Of a DNA stretch of 64,000 nucleotides, positions 44,672 through 57,059 are shown one piece after another. The notes under the pieces were generated by a model. That model was not told the origin of the DNA and did not search any database. It was given only the letters and a program-made list of their open reading frames with translations. The first letter of the stretch is position 1, and the number at the start of each line of letters is the position of its first letter. A program made the translations under genes and the position numbers. Origin of the DNA: Forficula auricularia (lineage: Eukaryota; Arthropoda; Insecta; Dermaptera; Forficulidae); NCBI GenBank assembly GCA_024734495.1, contig JALMQS010000085.1, forward strand, positions 744,001 to 808,000, in the 5' to 3' direction.

Positions 44672-45185
44672 CATAAAAGTTCAAATTACCTTGAGAAATC
44701 ACAAGAGAAGTGAATTCTATTAAATTCGAGTTGCCATGGGTAATTTTTATTACATTGGTCTAATTCGATTTTCAAAGATTCAACGCGCTTAAATTAGATA
44801 CTAACTGAACAAATGCATTCGTCAACTCGTTTATCTTTATGACTTCTAGAGACTGGAACTCTCTTCCACTGACCGTCTTCCCAGTAACATATAACCTTCA
44901 ATCTTTCAAGACACGCATCCACAGATACCTTCGACTCCAAGCCAATCCCTAAATCTCTTCTTATTTTCACAATGGAAGAGTCCACCACGGAGTACAGAGG
45001 TTGTACCTTTTTGGTTCAACTTCTTCTTGTATCAATATCATTATAAAAAAATAAATAAAATAAAATGAATTCGGTACTCCGGTTAATTTCCTTCTGGCAT
45101 GTAGGTAATCGAAATTATTCATGACAACTCAGATTTATTAGAAGATAATCTCTCGTGATTTCTTAAGGTTTTTAAGTTGTTGTAT
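44672..45185. repeat. Inverted repeat split by a LINE insertion
   Basis: The left arm (CAAATTACCTTGAGAAATCAC, ACTCGA at about 44680-44745) is complementary to the right arm (TGACAACTCAGATTTATTAG, GTGATTTCTTAAGG at about 45120-45180). The LINE fragment lies between them, so the foldback is the older element. Confidence 0.55.
44766..45064 (+). mobile_element. 5'-truncated LINE, copy 2, decayed
   Basis: Matches the last part of the LINE at 17850-18448 from CGATTTTC onward through AACCTTCAATCTTTCAAGAC to the 3' UTR and an A-rich tail (AAAAAAATAAATAAAATAAAA). A deletion of about eight bases and an in-frame TGA break the frame, so this is an older or more decayed copy. The minus-strand open frame at 44794-44988 is its shadow. 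Confidence 0.8.
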
Positions 45186-45189
45186 TCTG

Positions 45190-47630
45190 ATTCTGGGCAT
45201 TAGGCACTAGCCAAAATTTATACGTAGATTACCAAGAACATTATGTTTGGTAAATTTTAAAAAGAAGGAAAACCACTTCCCACCGCAGTGCATTTATATT
45301 AGGAGTATTTTTTATCTTGTTCTAGATGCATTTTTCGGACCGGATTACACATGACGAAATTAGAAAATTAGTGAAAATTTTAAAGTGTATTTCAGAGCAT
45401 ATCTAATTCTGAGATTTTCCACATTCAAAATCAAAATTGAAAGTTAAATATTGTGATGAAAAACTAAATAAAATTCAATTCGACAAATTTTACCCCAAGT
45501 AAAGATAAATATTGGAATATTTCCCATTCTGATGAGCTCAAGATAAAATAAGACAAAAGATTGGGTATATATGAGAATTCCGATACAGATTGTTGAACTA
45601 GAGAATTATTTCGAGATATATTAACATCAATATTGAAATTAGAAAATCTGTTAAAAATGAATTAGCCAAAAATTGATTTTAATTTTACCTTCGGTAGTTC
45701 AACCCATAGAATTCTCCAGTTTAATAGTTTGATTAAGTGTATTTAACCAAGTCGATTTAGGAAATCGCCGCGGCCAGCCATACATTATCCCGAATCCTTT
45801 CGGAATGGACCCCAATGGTCGATTTGTATTGTTTTATACCTCATGATAGGGAAATTGGTCAAAAATCAACTTGTATGGTCACCACACGACTTTCACATTT
45901 TTACTTATTTGAAATCATCGTGACACTCCTAATTTACACCCCCTTCCTTTATCTCATTGTGATTAAAATTTATACACTACTAATAAATCATGACTTTCCC
46001 ACAAACATGAACATTTTACTCTCCTTCGATAATCACGAAATAAAATTATCAAATAAGATATTAAAACATATTTTAGCAATCGGGCCTCTAAATAAATATG
46101 ACTAAAACTACAGATTAAATAGGATTAAATAATTAAAATTATCATGAAATACAAAATTATATTAATCATGTTAAATTGAATAAAATATATATATATATGA
46201 CATTTGATAAGTACACCAATTAAAAAAAAATCGTTAATGCCTTTTTTGAGAAAAAAAAAAAAAATTAAAACGAAAAATCTTTTATGTAAATGTCCACTTC
46301 CGGTGTTCCGATTTCATCCCAAAGCTTGCTGTACTCCTTGTAGCCAATATCAAGCTTAAGGAGGTTCTTTCGGGACAATCCATACAAAAAGTTTTAGCCT
46401 CGTAACCACTCTATAAATATGAAAGGAACTAAAATTTTAGGTTATGTTTTTTTAACGTGACTGTCCACTCACTACGAAATCTCTATATAGATACACACAT
46501 ACTTTACGGTCGTTTCCAAGCCATTGTGCTTATATCCCCTCCATTAAAAATAATAAGTTACTCTGAATATATTATTCTAACAAATATTAGTTTTTCATCA
46601 AGATGGTGAAAGTCCTTCAATGAAAAAAAATAAAATAATGATCATATCCCCACCCTTTCCCTATCTACCCTATGTTAAAAATGTCCTTTTTAATAGCAAT
46701 TATTTCATGTTTGGTGTGGTAAATCGTCTTCAAATTTTAACAGTATGTGTATTATGCTTTTAATGACTTATATTCCAAGTTTCAAAAACTTCTTGAATTT
46801 TTGCATTTGTGAAAGAACTACCTTAAGTTTCGAATTTCGTAGCTCTGAGACTTATGGTTGCGAAACGCAGGGGGCACATTCTTAATTTTTATGAATGAAC
46901 TCTGCTACTATCGGCAAAAGAGAAGTAATTATATATTTTATTATATAATAAGAAGGCTTCAGAATAAAAACCAAGATGATAAAAAACAAAAAAACAAACA
47001 AACTAGAAATTGTTTATTAATTTTTTAATTTCGCCATTGAGGGTCCTACCTGAAAATTTTTCATGCAAGTCAATTGGAAAGTCTAAGCAGATGTGAAATT
47101 TATAATCCCTTAGATAAATGCTTTGTGTACTTTAGTGACGCAAGAGAGAGGCAACGCCCGGACCCTCTTCAGCCGAACCCGAACCCCTTCCTATATATGT
47201 ATGTGCATACACGATATATATGTATATATATACGTACTCTATTTTAATCCCACGTATTAATAAGATCTCTCTCTATCAGGCCTTGTGTATAAACGATTGC
47301 TTTTTTTATCTAATGAACAAGGTCAAAGCAAATTTTTAACAGAAACAATATTATATAACAAATGAGACACATATATAATTGTGTACAAAAATATTGTTTG
47401 AACAAATACACATTTTTAAAACAAAGATAACTATTTTTATTTATTTATTTCTTCTTACGCTTGGGAAAAAGAAAAATCACGAAATTTTAAAATTAATTCA
47501 ACAAAATGTATTCATAGACACCGCCGACAAGCTTCGGTTCTGAGGAAGGTTTCCCCTAAACTTGGTAGCCTGTTTCAATAAATTTTGCTGAATTTATTTT
47601 AAAATTAATTATAAATAGGCATAAATTGAA
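45190..47630. other. AT-rich sequence, no gene recognised
   Basis: Mixed patches occur at about 45760-45830, 46280-46400 and 47120-47220. The open frame at 45815-46105 (96 codons) is rich in I, L and F as expected of AT-rich DNA and shows no signal or domain, so it is not called. Confidence 0.4.
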
Positions 47631-47639
47631 AGTTTTTGT

Positions 47640-47797
47640 GCCGAGGGTAGCAGAATTTGTATATATTGAAGGAGACAATAAAAGAGTGTGTCTTCTGCTG
47701 GAATTATACTTTTTATTTATTTATAACGTTATAAATAAATAAAATTTATAATTCCATCAGAAGACACACTCTTTTATTGTCTCCTTCAATAAATAGG
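47640..47797. mobile_element. Foldback element, GCCGAGAGTAGCAGAA family, centre deleted
   Basis: Begins GCCGAGGGTAGCAGAATTTG. Arms 47667-47728 and 47730-47796 (TTGAAGGAGACAATAAAAGA and complement) meet directly at GTTATAAATAA. The whole hammerhead-like segment found in the sister at 32147 is missing, leaving a clean hairpin. Confidence 0.7.
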
Positions 47798-47959
47798 CTT
47801 TACATACGCTTAGGTTTGATCGAGAGTGTCCCGGTTTGAAGATATGGTCACAGCCAATTTGTCATATTGTTCCGGTTATTTAGAAAAAATTAAAAATTGC
47901 TGAATATACACGAACTCAAAAAGTTGAGCTTCGAAAAATGGAAATTAGTCATCGCGAAT

Positions 47960-48129
47960 GAAGATCGGGTTTGCCGAGCGGTTAGCGTACCAGCCTGCTA
48001 ATCCACTAGACCCGGGTTCGAATCCGACTCGAGGCAACCGGTTATATTCTGATCCCTATATAGAAGATTTAATTTAATAATAGTATCGTAAATTGGCTGA
48101 TGGCTAGAAGGGCCGAAAAGCCAAAAAAA
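47960..48129 (+). mobile_element. tRNA-derived SINE (170 bp), tRNA-Ser(GCT)-like head
   Basis: The head TTGCCGAGCGGTTAGCGTAC (A box) and GGGTTCGAATCC (B box, 48013-48024) frame CTGCTAATCCA, the anticodon loop of a tRNA-Ser(GCT)-like sequence without the long variable arm. An unrelated body follows, then GGCCGAAAAGCC and an A8 tail. A 13-bp duplication with one mismatch flanks it (AGTCATCGCGAAT / AGTCACCGCGAAT; 47947-47959 and 48130-48142). Not a functional tRNA gene because the acceptor ends do not pair. Confidence 0.85.
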
Positions 48130-48514
48130 AGTCACCGCGAATACATTAATTGTCAACTAAATGTTAGTGAATGTCTAAATGCGATTAAAAATAACAAGGA
48201 ATTTTTAAAGAAAGTTCACCCTAGTGATAAATCTTAATAATAAGTTATACTCAGTTAATTATAATTATCATTTTTTTAGATAATTATTAATTTTTCTTAG
48301 CTATTTCATTTTGAGTCTTAAGTAGTTAGTTGAATATACTACCTTCTCTCTTTTTAAAATCGCATAGAAGGAGCTTACTTTCTCTTTCGAGTAAAGATTC
48401 AAAATTGTCTCGATTTGAGAAAAAATATATGTTAAGTCTAATTACTATATACACCTTTCCCAAGAGTAAAAAAATACAGATTATTTTAAAAAATTTTAAA
48501 ATAAATAATTTTTT

Positions 48515-48921
48515 TACGTACGGACGAGGCGGGCCTCTTGTTAGCCTACCCTAATCCCCTTCCATCCCCCAGACCATATCCTTCCCCCCTGGACCCACCT
48601 CCGATCATAATCCACCCCGCCAATCCTCTACATGCTCTTTGGACATTCTCTCCTTTTCCCGTAAATTTGATCACCCTCCGAACTAGGGTGGAGGATTACA
48701 ATTTTGTACACTATCAATAGAAAGTAAATATATCAATAGAAAAATAATTAATCCTCCTCAGGGTAGGGTTCCGAGTTTGACCAGAGTTGGAGGAAGGAGA
48801 GAGTCCAGAGGACATTTATAGGGTTGGTGCAATGGAGGGATTCAAAGGCAGGTGGACGGGAGTCAGGGGCCGAAGCCCCCTGGATAGCAAGTGACCCGAC
48901 GAAGACGGGCCTTGCAGCTAG
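48515..48921. mobile_element. Helitron copy plus an inverted, decayed partner
   Basis: The right end on the + strand is CCCCCTGGATAGCAAG, a GC hairpin (ACCCGACGAAGACGGG, about 48896-48910) and CTAG at 48918-48921 before a T, matching the Helitron 3' end at 14401. At the left, CGGGCCTCTTGTTAGCCTAC resembles the same end inverted, so two copies may lie back to back. The C-rich open frame at 48538-48720 is a by-product. Confidence 0.6.
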
Positions 48922-48999
48922 TAAACTATATAATTATGTCATGTTTCAAATTTCTAGCTTAAAGAATACCGAGACTTGAATAATCAAATTATAAATTGT

Positions 49000-49840
49000 G
49001 ACAGACGGACAAATATTACCGAATTCTAAGTTCTTCTAGTAACTACGGAACCCTAAAAAGTACATATTATGGCGTTTGAATAATTTATCGTAAACAATTA
49101 TCACTTATCCTGTCAAGAGTAAATTATCTTAGCGTTGACGTTGATAAATCCTAGATATATATAATATAATATCTTATTTATTTATAATTTCTGTACTTAT
49201 AATAATTGATAAATAATTGCTGAAGTCATGCATAAATAGTCAACCTCGATTACTATTCATACAATTTTAAATATAATAAGTTATTTGCAATATTTTTAAA
49301 ATTTAAATTATTTTTATATAATGGTATATATAGGCACATACTTATAAATTATAGTATAAATAAAAGATAGAGATTTAGTCAGATTAACTTACTAAATAAA
49401 ATAATTCTTATAAATTTTTTTAGCATAATATTATATTTATTTATTTAATTATATACATTATTTACAGTAAAATATATTAATGAATTGAATTTTCTTTTAA
49501 CAAATAGGCAGTAATAATAATAATTTTGGAGAGAAGGGATTTCAAAAAAATACTTAATTTAAAAGATTTCTATTAAATTACTTATTATGAGAAAATTTTT
49601 AAAAAGTAATTATTTTGAATTGAAAGGAAATAAACCGTTGAAACCTTGAGTTAGTATGTACATGTAGAAGTTAATGGATGGGATGATGAAATTTGATTAT
49701 TAAGGATGTATTTTTGGTTTATTTATTTTTTAATTTTGAAGTGAGTTTTGTAATAATTTACATTGTCGGACAATATAAAGGACAGAAACGGAATATTTGA
49801 GTTTTCTACATTCCCTTCAAATTTAACTGGTTAAGTTTAT
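49000..49840. other. AT-rich sequence, nothing recognised
   Basis: No ORF, inverted repeat or family match seen. Confidence 0.4.
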
Positions 49841-49857
49841 CGAATAGATGCTTTTAT

Positions 49858-49970
49858 ACATTTTATGGGGTAAGAATCACCAGACACAATCAAGCTCAAA
49901 CCTTTCGCGGCTCGCTTGGTGTTTGCCTGTAGCAACATCAGTCAGCTCGTTTAAAAGCCACATCTCGTAT
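49858..49970 (+). repeat. Dispersed repeat, partner of 35639-35748
   Basis: AATCACCAGACACAATCAAG and TTGCCTGTAGCAACATCAGT match the minus strand of 35639-35748. The surrounding open frame (49848-50093) is similar over about 35 codons, which may be coincidental to the nucleotide match. Confidence 0.45.
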
Positions 49971-50099
49971 AATGAGAGCCCCTGCTATTTAGACTACTAT
50001 TTTGGAAGATCAGTTAAGGGTATGACTAACCTCCAAAAAAAGCTCTCCGTCCCAGAAATCGAATCCGAAAAGCAATCCCGTCCTGAGAGGTGAACCCTT

Positions 50100-52500
50100 C
50101 TGACATTAAATATGTATACCTATTTCACTCATAAATTTAAAGACATAGCCATGCCATATAGTTTAAAAAATTATGATGAGTGTTTCGAATTTTGAATTTC
50201 TTCAAATTAAAATGATTATTTAATAGACAACAACCTCTTTGATTTTTTTTAATTCTTCATCCAGAGATGTAGTCCTAAGCCTGTTTTGACGCAAACGCTA
50301 GCCCACTTCGATTCTAATTCCATGCCTACTCTTTTATTTATTGAGATTATATTAAAATGTGTTGAAAACAAGAAAAAATGTCCAATTAAAAAATATGTAA
50401 TTCCTTGACTACATCTCTCTTTATATTTTAATAGATTATGATTAAACCAAGTAAACAAGAAAAATATCTGTCATGTCATGTAGCTTATGAAATCTCTTAA
50501 AATGAGGTATCTTAGCAGACATGAAACCAAAAATAATAATTACTTTCATAGTATCTGAGAATTCATTGACCTTTTATATATAGTTTTTTTTAGAAATCAA
50601 TTTATTGATTTTTCTCGATAAAATTAACCAAAAATAAAACTGATATGAAACACTTAGCATCTAGTATCTACAAACATTTATCTCAATTGTTCATTACATT
50701 AAATACCTTGATAGGTATATTTAATTGTCTTTTTATATTCTAGTATTGTGCCCGATTTGAGCATTAGCTATATATTCGGAAAGGAAAATGAAAAATATGA
50801 TAGATATGTAAATAAGAATTGTAAAAAAAGTGATAACTTTTGCAAAGGCCTTTCTTCCTGTAATCTCTCTGAAAATTTTGAGAATTTGGATTTTTTATTT
50901 CAGCGAACGGTTTGAGCTAGAAAGCTGAAATATGAAACAAAAATGTAGCTTATCAATGAAAGCTTGGATACTAAACATAAGTACAATAACCCTTCAAGTG
51001 ATCTTTATATAACGATTCGATCTTTCTCATTTTCGGCATCTTTCAACAGAAAGTTCTGAAGCTAGAAACTCCTAAATTCACTTTCTATTTTGTTTTCAAA
51101 ATATATACCTATCCGAATGAACTTAACACGATCTAACTTTATTGAGAACTAAATTATAGGTAACCAGATAAATACAAAGACAGAAAAAAAGACAAACATA
51201 ATGCTTGAAAACTATTTTTATCAACGTTTCAGAAATTTCAAAAGACAAACTAAAAAAATGAAATTTTTCTCAGAAGATCCATAATTAAAAAAATTTAAGA
51301 AGAATGTGATCTAGCTAGTGTAATTGGCTTAGTATGAAAATTAATACTTTCAGTAAAAAAGCTTCTAAAACTGATATTACAAAGTAATATTTCACTTAAA
51401 ATAAAAAACGATTAAAAAGAACAACACCAAGTTTGATTTTAGTATTTTTTTTATTTTTTTATTTTTTTTTTTTGTACATTTGACCAATCTCTTGTCCAGG
51501 GTATCCAGAACTGCGTGTAATAGTGACGGAAAAAGTTAGCATTTAAAATAATTTCAACTGAGGTGTCAAAATGTCTGTATATATCTAAGATAAAAACTGA
51601 TTAGAATTAGCACTTTCAGAATTGTAAGATAAAGAAAAATTAAATCATTATAAATAATGTTGAAGCTAAAGGCTTGCAATTAGTACACAAGTTTGTATAA
51701 GCTCTATCTTTGTACCACGTTTCAGTATAGTCTATCTAAAAGCAAACTATTGGCTGGCAAAAATTGGTAAAGTGAGAAAATTTGAAGAGACTAAATAGGT
51801 TTGTTTTACCTTTTTATCTACCTTACCTTAACAATTCATTATTTATTATATTATTATAACTTTGGGAAATAATTAATTTTTATTTTATTTAATTTGATGC
51901 TAGGGCTTTTTTTCATAATCCATTAACATAAGGTGCATAAATACGTAATAATATTTGGCCTAATTCATTGCATATATTTACATTTTTTGGTGCATATTTT
52001 TAGATTATTAATGCATTATTTCTGGCATATTTTAGGGGATTTTCCTGTATAAGATTTCGCTTTCTGATTATTACTCTATATTACCAATATTTACAAAATA
52101 CGAAAAACCTCCTTTACCAGGGAACTCATTTATAAATAATTTATCTCAATAAATAAGTAATTTTCTTCTTTCCTCTTCTTGCAAACTCCCCTCATTATTC
52201 CTCCACCCGCTCTAACTTCTCAATCTAATCCACTCATTTACTGAAGTGATGTTTTGACAATCCATTAAGAATGACTGTCATTTTATGTGCGCGGTTAAAT
52301 CATATCGTTAAATTGAATTCATAATCAAATAAAGTCATTTTTATTCAAAATAATTGAATCATCATCATAAACTGGATTCAATTCAAAAGATGTCTCTATT
52401 TTATTTATGACTTACATAATTTAAAAAAAAATACTAATCAAAAGTCTTACATAAGTAAATACACTATTACCATTGAAATCTTCATTTCTATTTTATTTTA
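50100..52500. other. AT-rich sequence with faint old repeat traces
   Basis: A phrase like TTGAAAACTATTTTTATCAACGTTTCAGAAATTTC (51207-51242) has weak relatives at about 35105, 42370 and 43960, suggesting an old dispersed family of about 150-300 bp. No gene was supported. Confidence 0.35.
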
Positions 52501-52527
52501 TATACCCAAATATATATATTAGATTAT

Positions 52528-53360
52528 CAGTGGCGGTTGGTGACTTTCCAGGGGATGCTGTCCAAAAAAGTATCCTTCATTTTTTGAAATTTTATTTTAA
52601 TTTTCCTTTTTTTTTTTTTTGTAAATTTCATCGAATACGAGGATCATTTCCGTTATTTTTCAAATTTAACATTGGATTTTTTAAAAATATTTTGGGACCT
52701 TCGCCTCAAACGGTACAAACTACTTTGTGTGAGTTAGGGTAGGAGTCAAAAAATTAAATCATATCACAAGCTCCACAGGCCCTGAGATGGAAATCGACCA
52801 TATTCCACGATGAATCAGACTGTCCTCTAAGAAAATCTAAATTTCTCCTAATTCTATTTCTAAAAGCAAGCTATGACTTGTCTATAACACTCTTAGTTTT
52901 ATATTCGATCTTAGGTATTGAGAGTTCTTAGAAATGGATTAGTCTAAAGATTCTCAAATCATCTTTATTTATTCCTTTTTTGTATTATTAGATACTATTT
53001 TAATAGTTTCTCAGCGAGAACAATTTTAATCCGACTAAAATTCGTCTAGACTTGTCTTTGACATGCTTGAACTGGAAGATATATCTACCAAGCAGGGAGT
53101 TAAAACGTTCTATCCGCGCTCTTTTTAGAAAAATCATTAATTTTAATTGTCCTTTGAAACTATGCAACAATTTTATTTCATTTCGAGAACCAACATACTT
53201 TCCAAAACAAAAAATGTTTTTTATAGAAATATTTGAAATAACGAATAATAATTTGAAAATTTAAAGATCCTCCTGAAAATTTATCAAAAAATACTCTAAA
53301 TATTTCAAATTTTAAGGAAGCGCTGCATCCACAGCATCCATAGACCACACCACGCCACTG
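52528..53360. mobile_element. Probable hAT-type element (833 bp)
   Basis: Ends CAGTGGCGGTTGG and (complement) CAGTGGCGTGGTG. Both ends continue into GGATGCTGT(C/G). The AT-rich flanks give no convincing 8-bp duplication. Two open frames inside (52473-52742, 53052-53264) show no transposase motif. Confidence 0.6.
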
Positions 53361-54270
53361 ATATATATATACATATATTATAAATTCTATTTTGCTATTT
53401 TAAAAGTCGAAGGATTTGAAATGGATCCAATCTCTCTTATACATAATTATACAGAATTTAACAAGACTTTGTTGACTTTTTATAGTCGTCTCAATCTTTA
53501 TCCTCCTTATCTGTCATGATTCTAATACTTTTATGCAAAATAAATAAATATAAAGTACAGTGTATTTTATACTTTATTAAATTCATTTACATATGCATAT
53601 TATTTAACCATTTAATCTCCAGATAAAGTCTCGATCGATCCAAAAATTATATAATATTAATTTTAATTTGTAAATGATAAATGATCATCAGATGGTGGGT
53701 TCATTTGGATGCGGGCGTTTTTTTTTTTTTTTTTTAATTTTATTTATTCATTTTAATTAATTCTATAGAGTAAGCTATTAGCACGGGGGAGTGAGTAAAA
53801 AGCATTCTATTGATAATTAAATTGAATAAATAAATGAAAATAAAGAATTATGCCCGCATTGATTAATACAAAATATATGTAGATATAAAGACTCATTCAT
53901 TCACTTTTCGACGGACCATTCAAAATCCTTAGGCGTTGAGATGAAAGATGAATGGTATCGGCTATTTCTATGGTTGATTCATTTTTTGGAGCACCATAGC
54001 TAACCAAGATTTACTGATTTGAGCTGTTATAATTCGTCCCTGTTAGGATCTGGATTCCTTCGTCTACTTATTGAAAAATCACCAAAGAGAAATGAATGAA
54101 GTAGTTGTCCTCTGCTTGGTGCATATAAACATATTATATACATATAACGAATATAAATATGAAATGACATATAATGAATGATTTCCTCTTTCAGTCTTGT
54201 CAATCGTGGAATAAATAGCTTTCAACTTCTGAAGGGTCGACTCCTACAGGACACGAAATCCACCATTGTT

Positions 54271-54930
54271 TTTACTTTACCATACAGGGTATGAAAAAAG
54301 TTCTTTTTTTCTGCTTCCTTTTTTCGAAATATCTCAAAAACGGCTTATTCTATTTTGATTCAAAAATTTGGGCGAATTCATGGCATTTCGGTCTACAAAA
54401 AAGCTCTAATAAGTAAACATCGAAAAATTTATATTTTTTGCGATAATAACTATTTTGTCAAGTTAGTCTGTTAGTTAGTCTGTTAGTCTGTGCGTTGCCA
54501 AATTTTGTGGACGAGCTAGCTCAAAAACTAGTGTGAATATCAAAACCAAATTTCACATGTACTTTTGGTGCGCATTGAGATTAAGAGCTGATTAGATTTT
54601 GGTGCATATCGATCCAAAATAAAGGGGGGATGGGGGGTTAAAATTTAAAATTATAATATTTTCAAACTAAAAAGACAAGAAAAATGAAATATAATATAAA
54701 ATGAACCTATAATAACGAAAATATTTTTTTTTTCTGGGGGGTTCAAAAAATAAAAATCTAGGCCATTTGAGCAAACTCAACCAAATGGGCCCCCAGAACA
54801 CTAAAAATGCAAAAATCCAAAATGGGGGGCGGGAGTCAAAAAATGAAAATCTAGGCCCTTGGACCAAACTCAACCAGAAGTGTATGGTAAAGTCAAGTAT
54901 ATGGCCACACCAGAACGTGTCAATTTATTT
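54271..54930 (+). repeat. Family-A repeat, copy 4
   Basis: ACTTTACCATAC at 54274 and GTATGGTAAAGT at 54882-54893 are exact 12-base inverted ends, followed by the conserved CAAGTATATGGCCACACCAG tail. Internal blocks as in copy 2 but without the duplication. The two open frames at 54667-54973 belong to the repeat. Confidence 0.65.
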
Positions 54931-55340
54931 ACTCCCTGTCAGAGATTTTAATATCTCAAATATTCTGGGATGAATCGTATTTTGGAGGCTGGAAATAATA
55001 ATAATAGGGATGTGGACTTATTTAACACATCAAAAGATAAAATTAAAAATCACTTTTTGCGGAAATTTATGATTGTTTGATGACAATACAACTACTCACT
55101 ATTTTGGTACCTATATTGTTTTATGTGATAATTATTTTTTATAATTATGATGTAACCCTAAATTTATGCATGTATTTTTTAGTATTATGAATATGTATTT
55201 ATTTTTTGTAAGTGAGCTAATATTAGTCCGTCTGTTTGCAAATAAATAAACAAATAAATAATGGCATCACTTTGTTATGTGATCAGCTTGCTATTAATTC
55301 AAAACGAATTTACCTACATCCAATAAAATATTTTTAATTA

Positions 55341-55460
55341 AATAGACTGATGATGAAGATCAAGCTTTCGAAAATTTAATAAATAAATTACATATAAATA
55401 TATTTATATTCATTTTTATTTGCATCAAGCAGGGGATAACCTCTTTGATTTCTCTTTATA
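55341..55460 (+). mobile_element. Half element with hammerhead-like motif
   Basis: AGA-CUGAUGA (55347-55353), U, GAAG...CUUUC, GAAAAUUU, then the family arm TTTGCATCAAGCAGGGGATAACCTC. Resembles one arm of the foldback at 11108-11500. The other arm is absent. Confidence 0.5.
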
Positions 55461-56675
55461 CACTAGAAATAAATGAAGTATAATTATAATAAATATAAAT
55501 GAATAAAATAAAATAAGTAAAAGGCACCCTTTCGGTAATCTGATTTGATTCAAATCTTCGATATGATACCTTGATGTGCAAACTTAGTTTTAATGAAATT
55601 TGTTGTTTTTAAGATTTCAAATTATCGCTAACAGATAGAAACAGATCAATGAGTTCTTTTTAGTTTATTTTTTGAGCGGAATCCAAAAAAAGTTATGTAT
55701 AGATACATATAAAATATGCAAGGAGTTTTCAATTTTTTTCTAGACTGTTACTGCGTAAATAACTCTAAGAAGGGTCCTAAAATTTGTTTTTATTTATATT
55801 ACTTGAAATAAAAATTATTGTAGAAAAATGTAGTTATTTATGATTCTGATAAAATTTGATATCAATAAACATATATAAGAATTGAATGAAGGATATTTTA
55901 AATAAATAAATACAAATCTTTATCAAAAAGGGGCCATTCATAAAATACGCCACGCAAAATTTCGACTTTTTTGACCCTTCCTCCGCTGCGAACACATTTT
56001 CTGAGACCCCTCTAACAAATACAATAACACTAAAGCTAGACCCCCTACATATAAACGATTTATTGCTAATAAGTAAAAAAAGTAAAAATAAAAATAATTC
56101 AGCACTCAAGTTTATATTTATTTATATAATCAATAAAAAAATTTATGATTTTATTTACATGGATTACTTAAATCTATAAAAAGTTGATATTTTGAATAAT
56201 TTTTGAATTATTGAAATTTAAATGTAAACGCTCAGTCAGCGCACAAACAGGTTTTTAGATTTGAGATAACCTGTTGGAAATTAATCTGATCGAAAAAAAA
56301 CATTTATTCAAATAAATTCTTTAAACAACAATAGAGAAAGATAAAATCATTGAACTGATTGTTTAAAAGTACGATTTCCGGGTTTATTTAACTTTTGATA
56401 CCGATTACTCCCTATACTACTACCATTGAATATCATTAACTCATTCATAGAAATTACTTTGTCGAGTAGAAACTCATTTGTTTGCTTAATTTAATATTCA
56501 TTTAAATTATACATGAAAAAATGAATGATACCTATATAGTAAAATCGGAGGAAAAATGGAAAACATTTGTCAAGACTCGGTATGCTCTTCTTAAATTTTC
56601 GTGATGTGACTATTTTGTATTAGTTAAGTTATTAAGGAGGTCCTTTCGCCGCCAATGTTAAATAAAAAATATTAA

Positions 56676-56889
56676 TAAATGAATTTAACTTTTAAGGACA
56701 TCATAGATATTAGAGAAATATTTTTACATTGCATATCAGAGAGGTTCATCCCCTTGAGAATCGAACCCAATCGCTAACTAAGCTTGCCGGGCCAGTAGCC
56801 AAACCCTTAAGACAAATCTCTCTCTGACATGCAACATATATAAGTATTATAGCTATATCTATGATGTCCTTAAAAGTTAAATTCATTTA
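56676..56889 (-). mobile_element. Inverted repeat enclosing a tRNA-like SINE fragment
   Basis: Arms of about 34 bp (AACTTTTAAGGACATCATAG at about 56687 and its complement ending 56889). Between them, on the minus strand, lies a tRNA-like unit with B box GGGTTCGATTCTC and an A-box-like TCTTAAGGGTTTGGC, closed by a CAGAGAGAG / CTCTCTG pairing. It could be a tRNA relic captured in a foldback. Confidence 0.5.
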
Positions 56890-57059
56890 ATAATATTATA
56901 TACTGGGTTGATTTTTTAAAAAATTTCCATCTTTTTTCAAAAAAAGACACTCAAAAAGATACTTAAATCTTTGTTTTCACTGTAAAATCCATGGGTCCCT
57001 CACTGAAAACTTTTTTCACTATTCCCTTTGAGTTGAAGGGAGTGAAAAATCTTTAGCTA

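Noticed and set aside
44794..44988. 64-codon minus-strand frame
   Set aside because: Antisense of the decayed LINE fragment.
45815..46105. 96-codon frame with hydrophobic stretches
   Set aside because: Hydrophobicity comes from AT-rich codons; no homologous family recognised and no splice context.
47960..48050. Functional tRNA-Ser(GCT)
   Set aside because: Acceptor ends do not pair, the variable arm is missing, and it is bounded by SINE target duplications.
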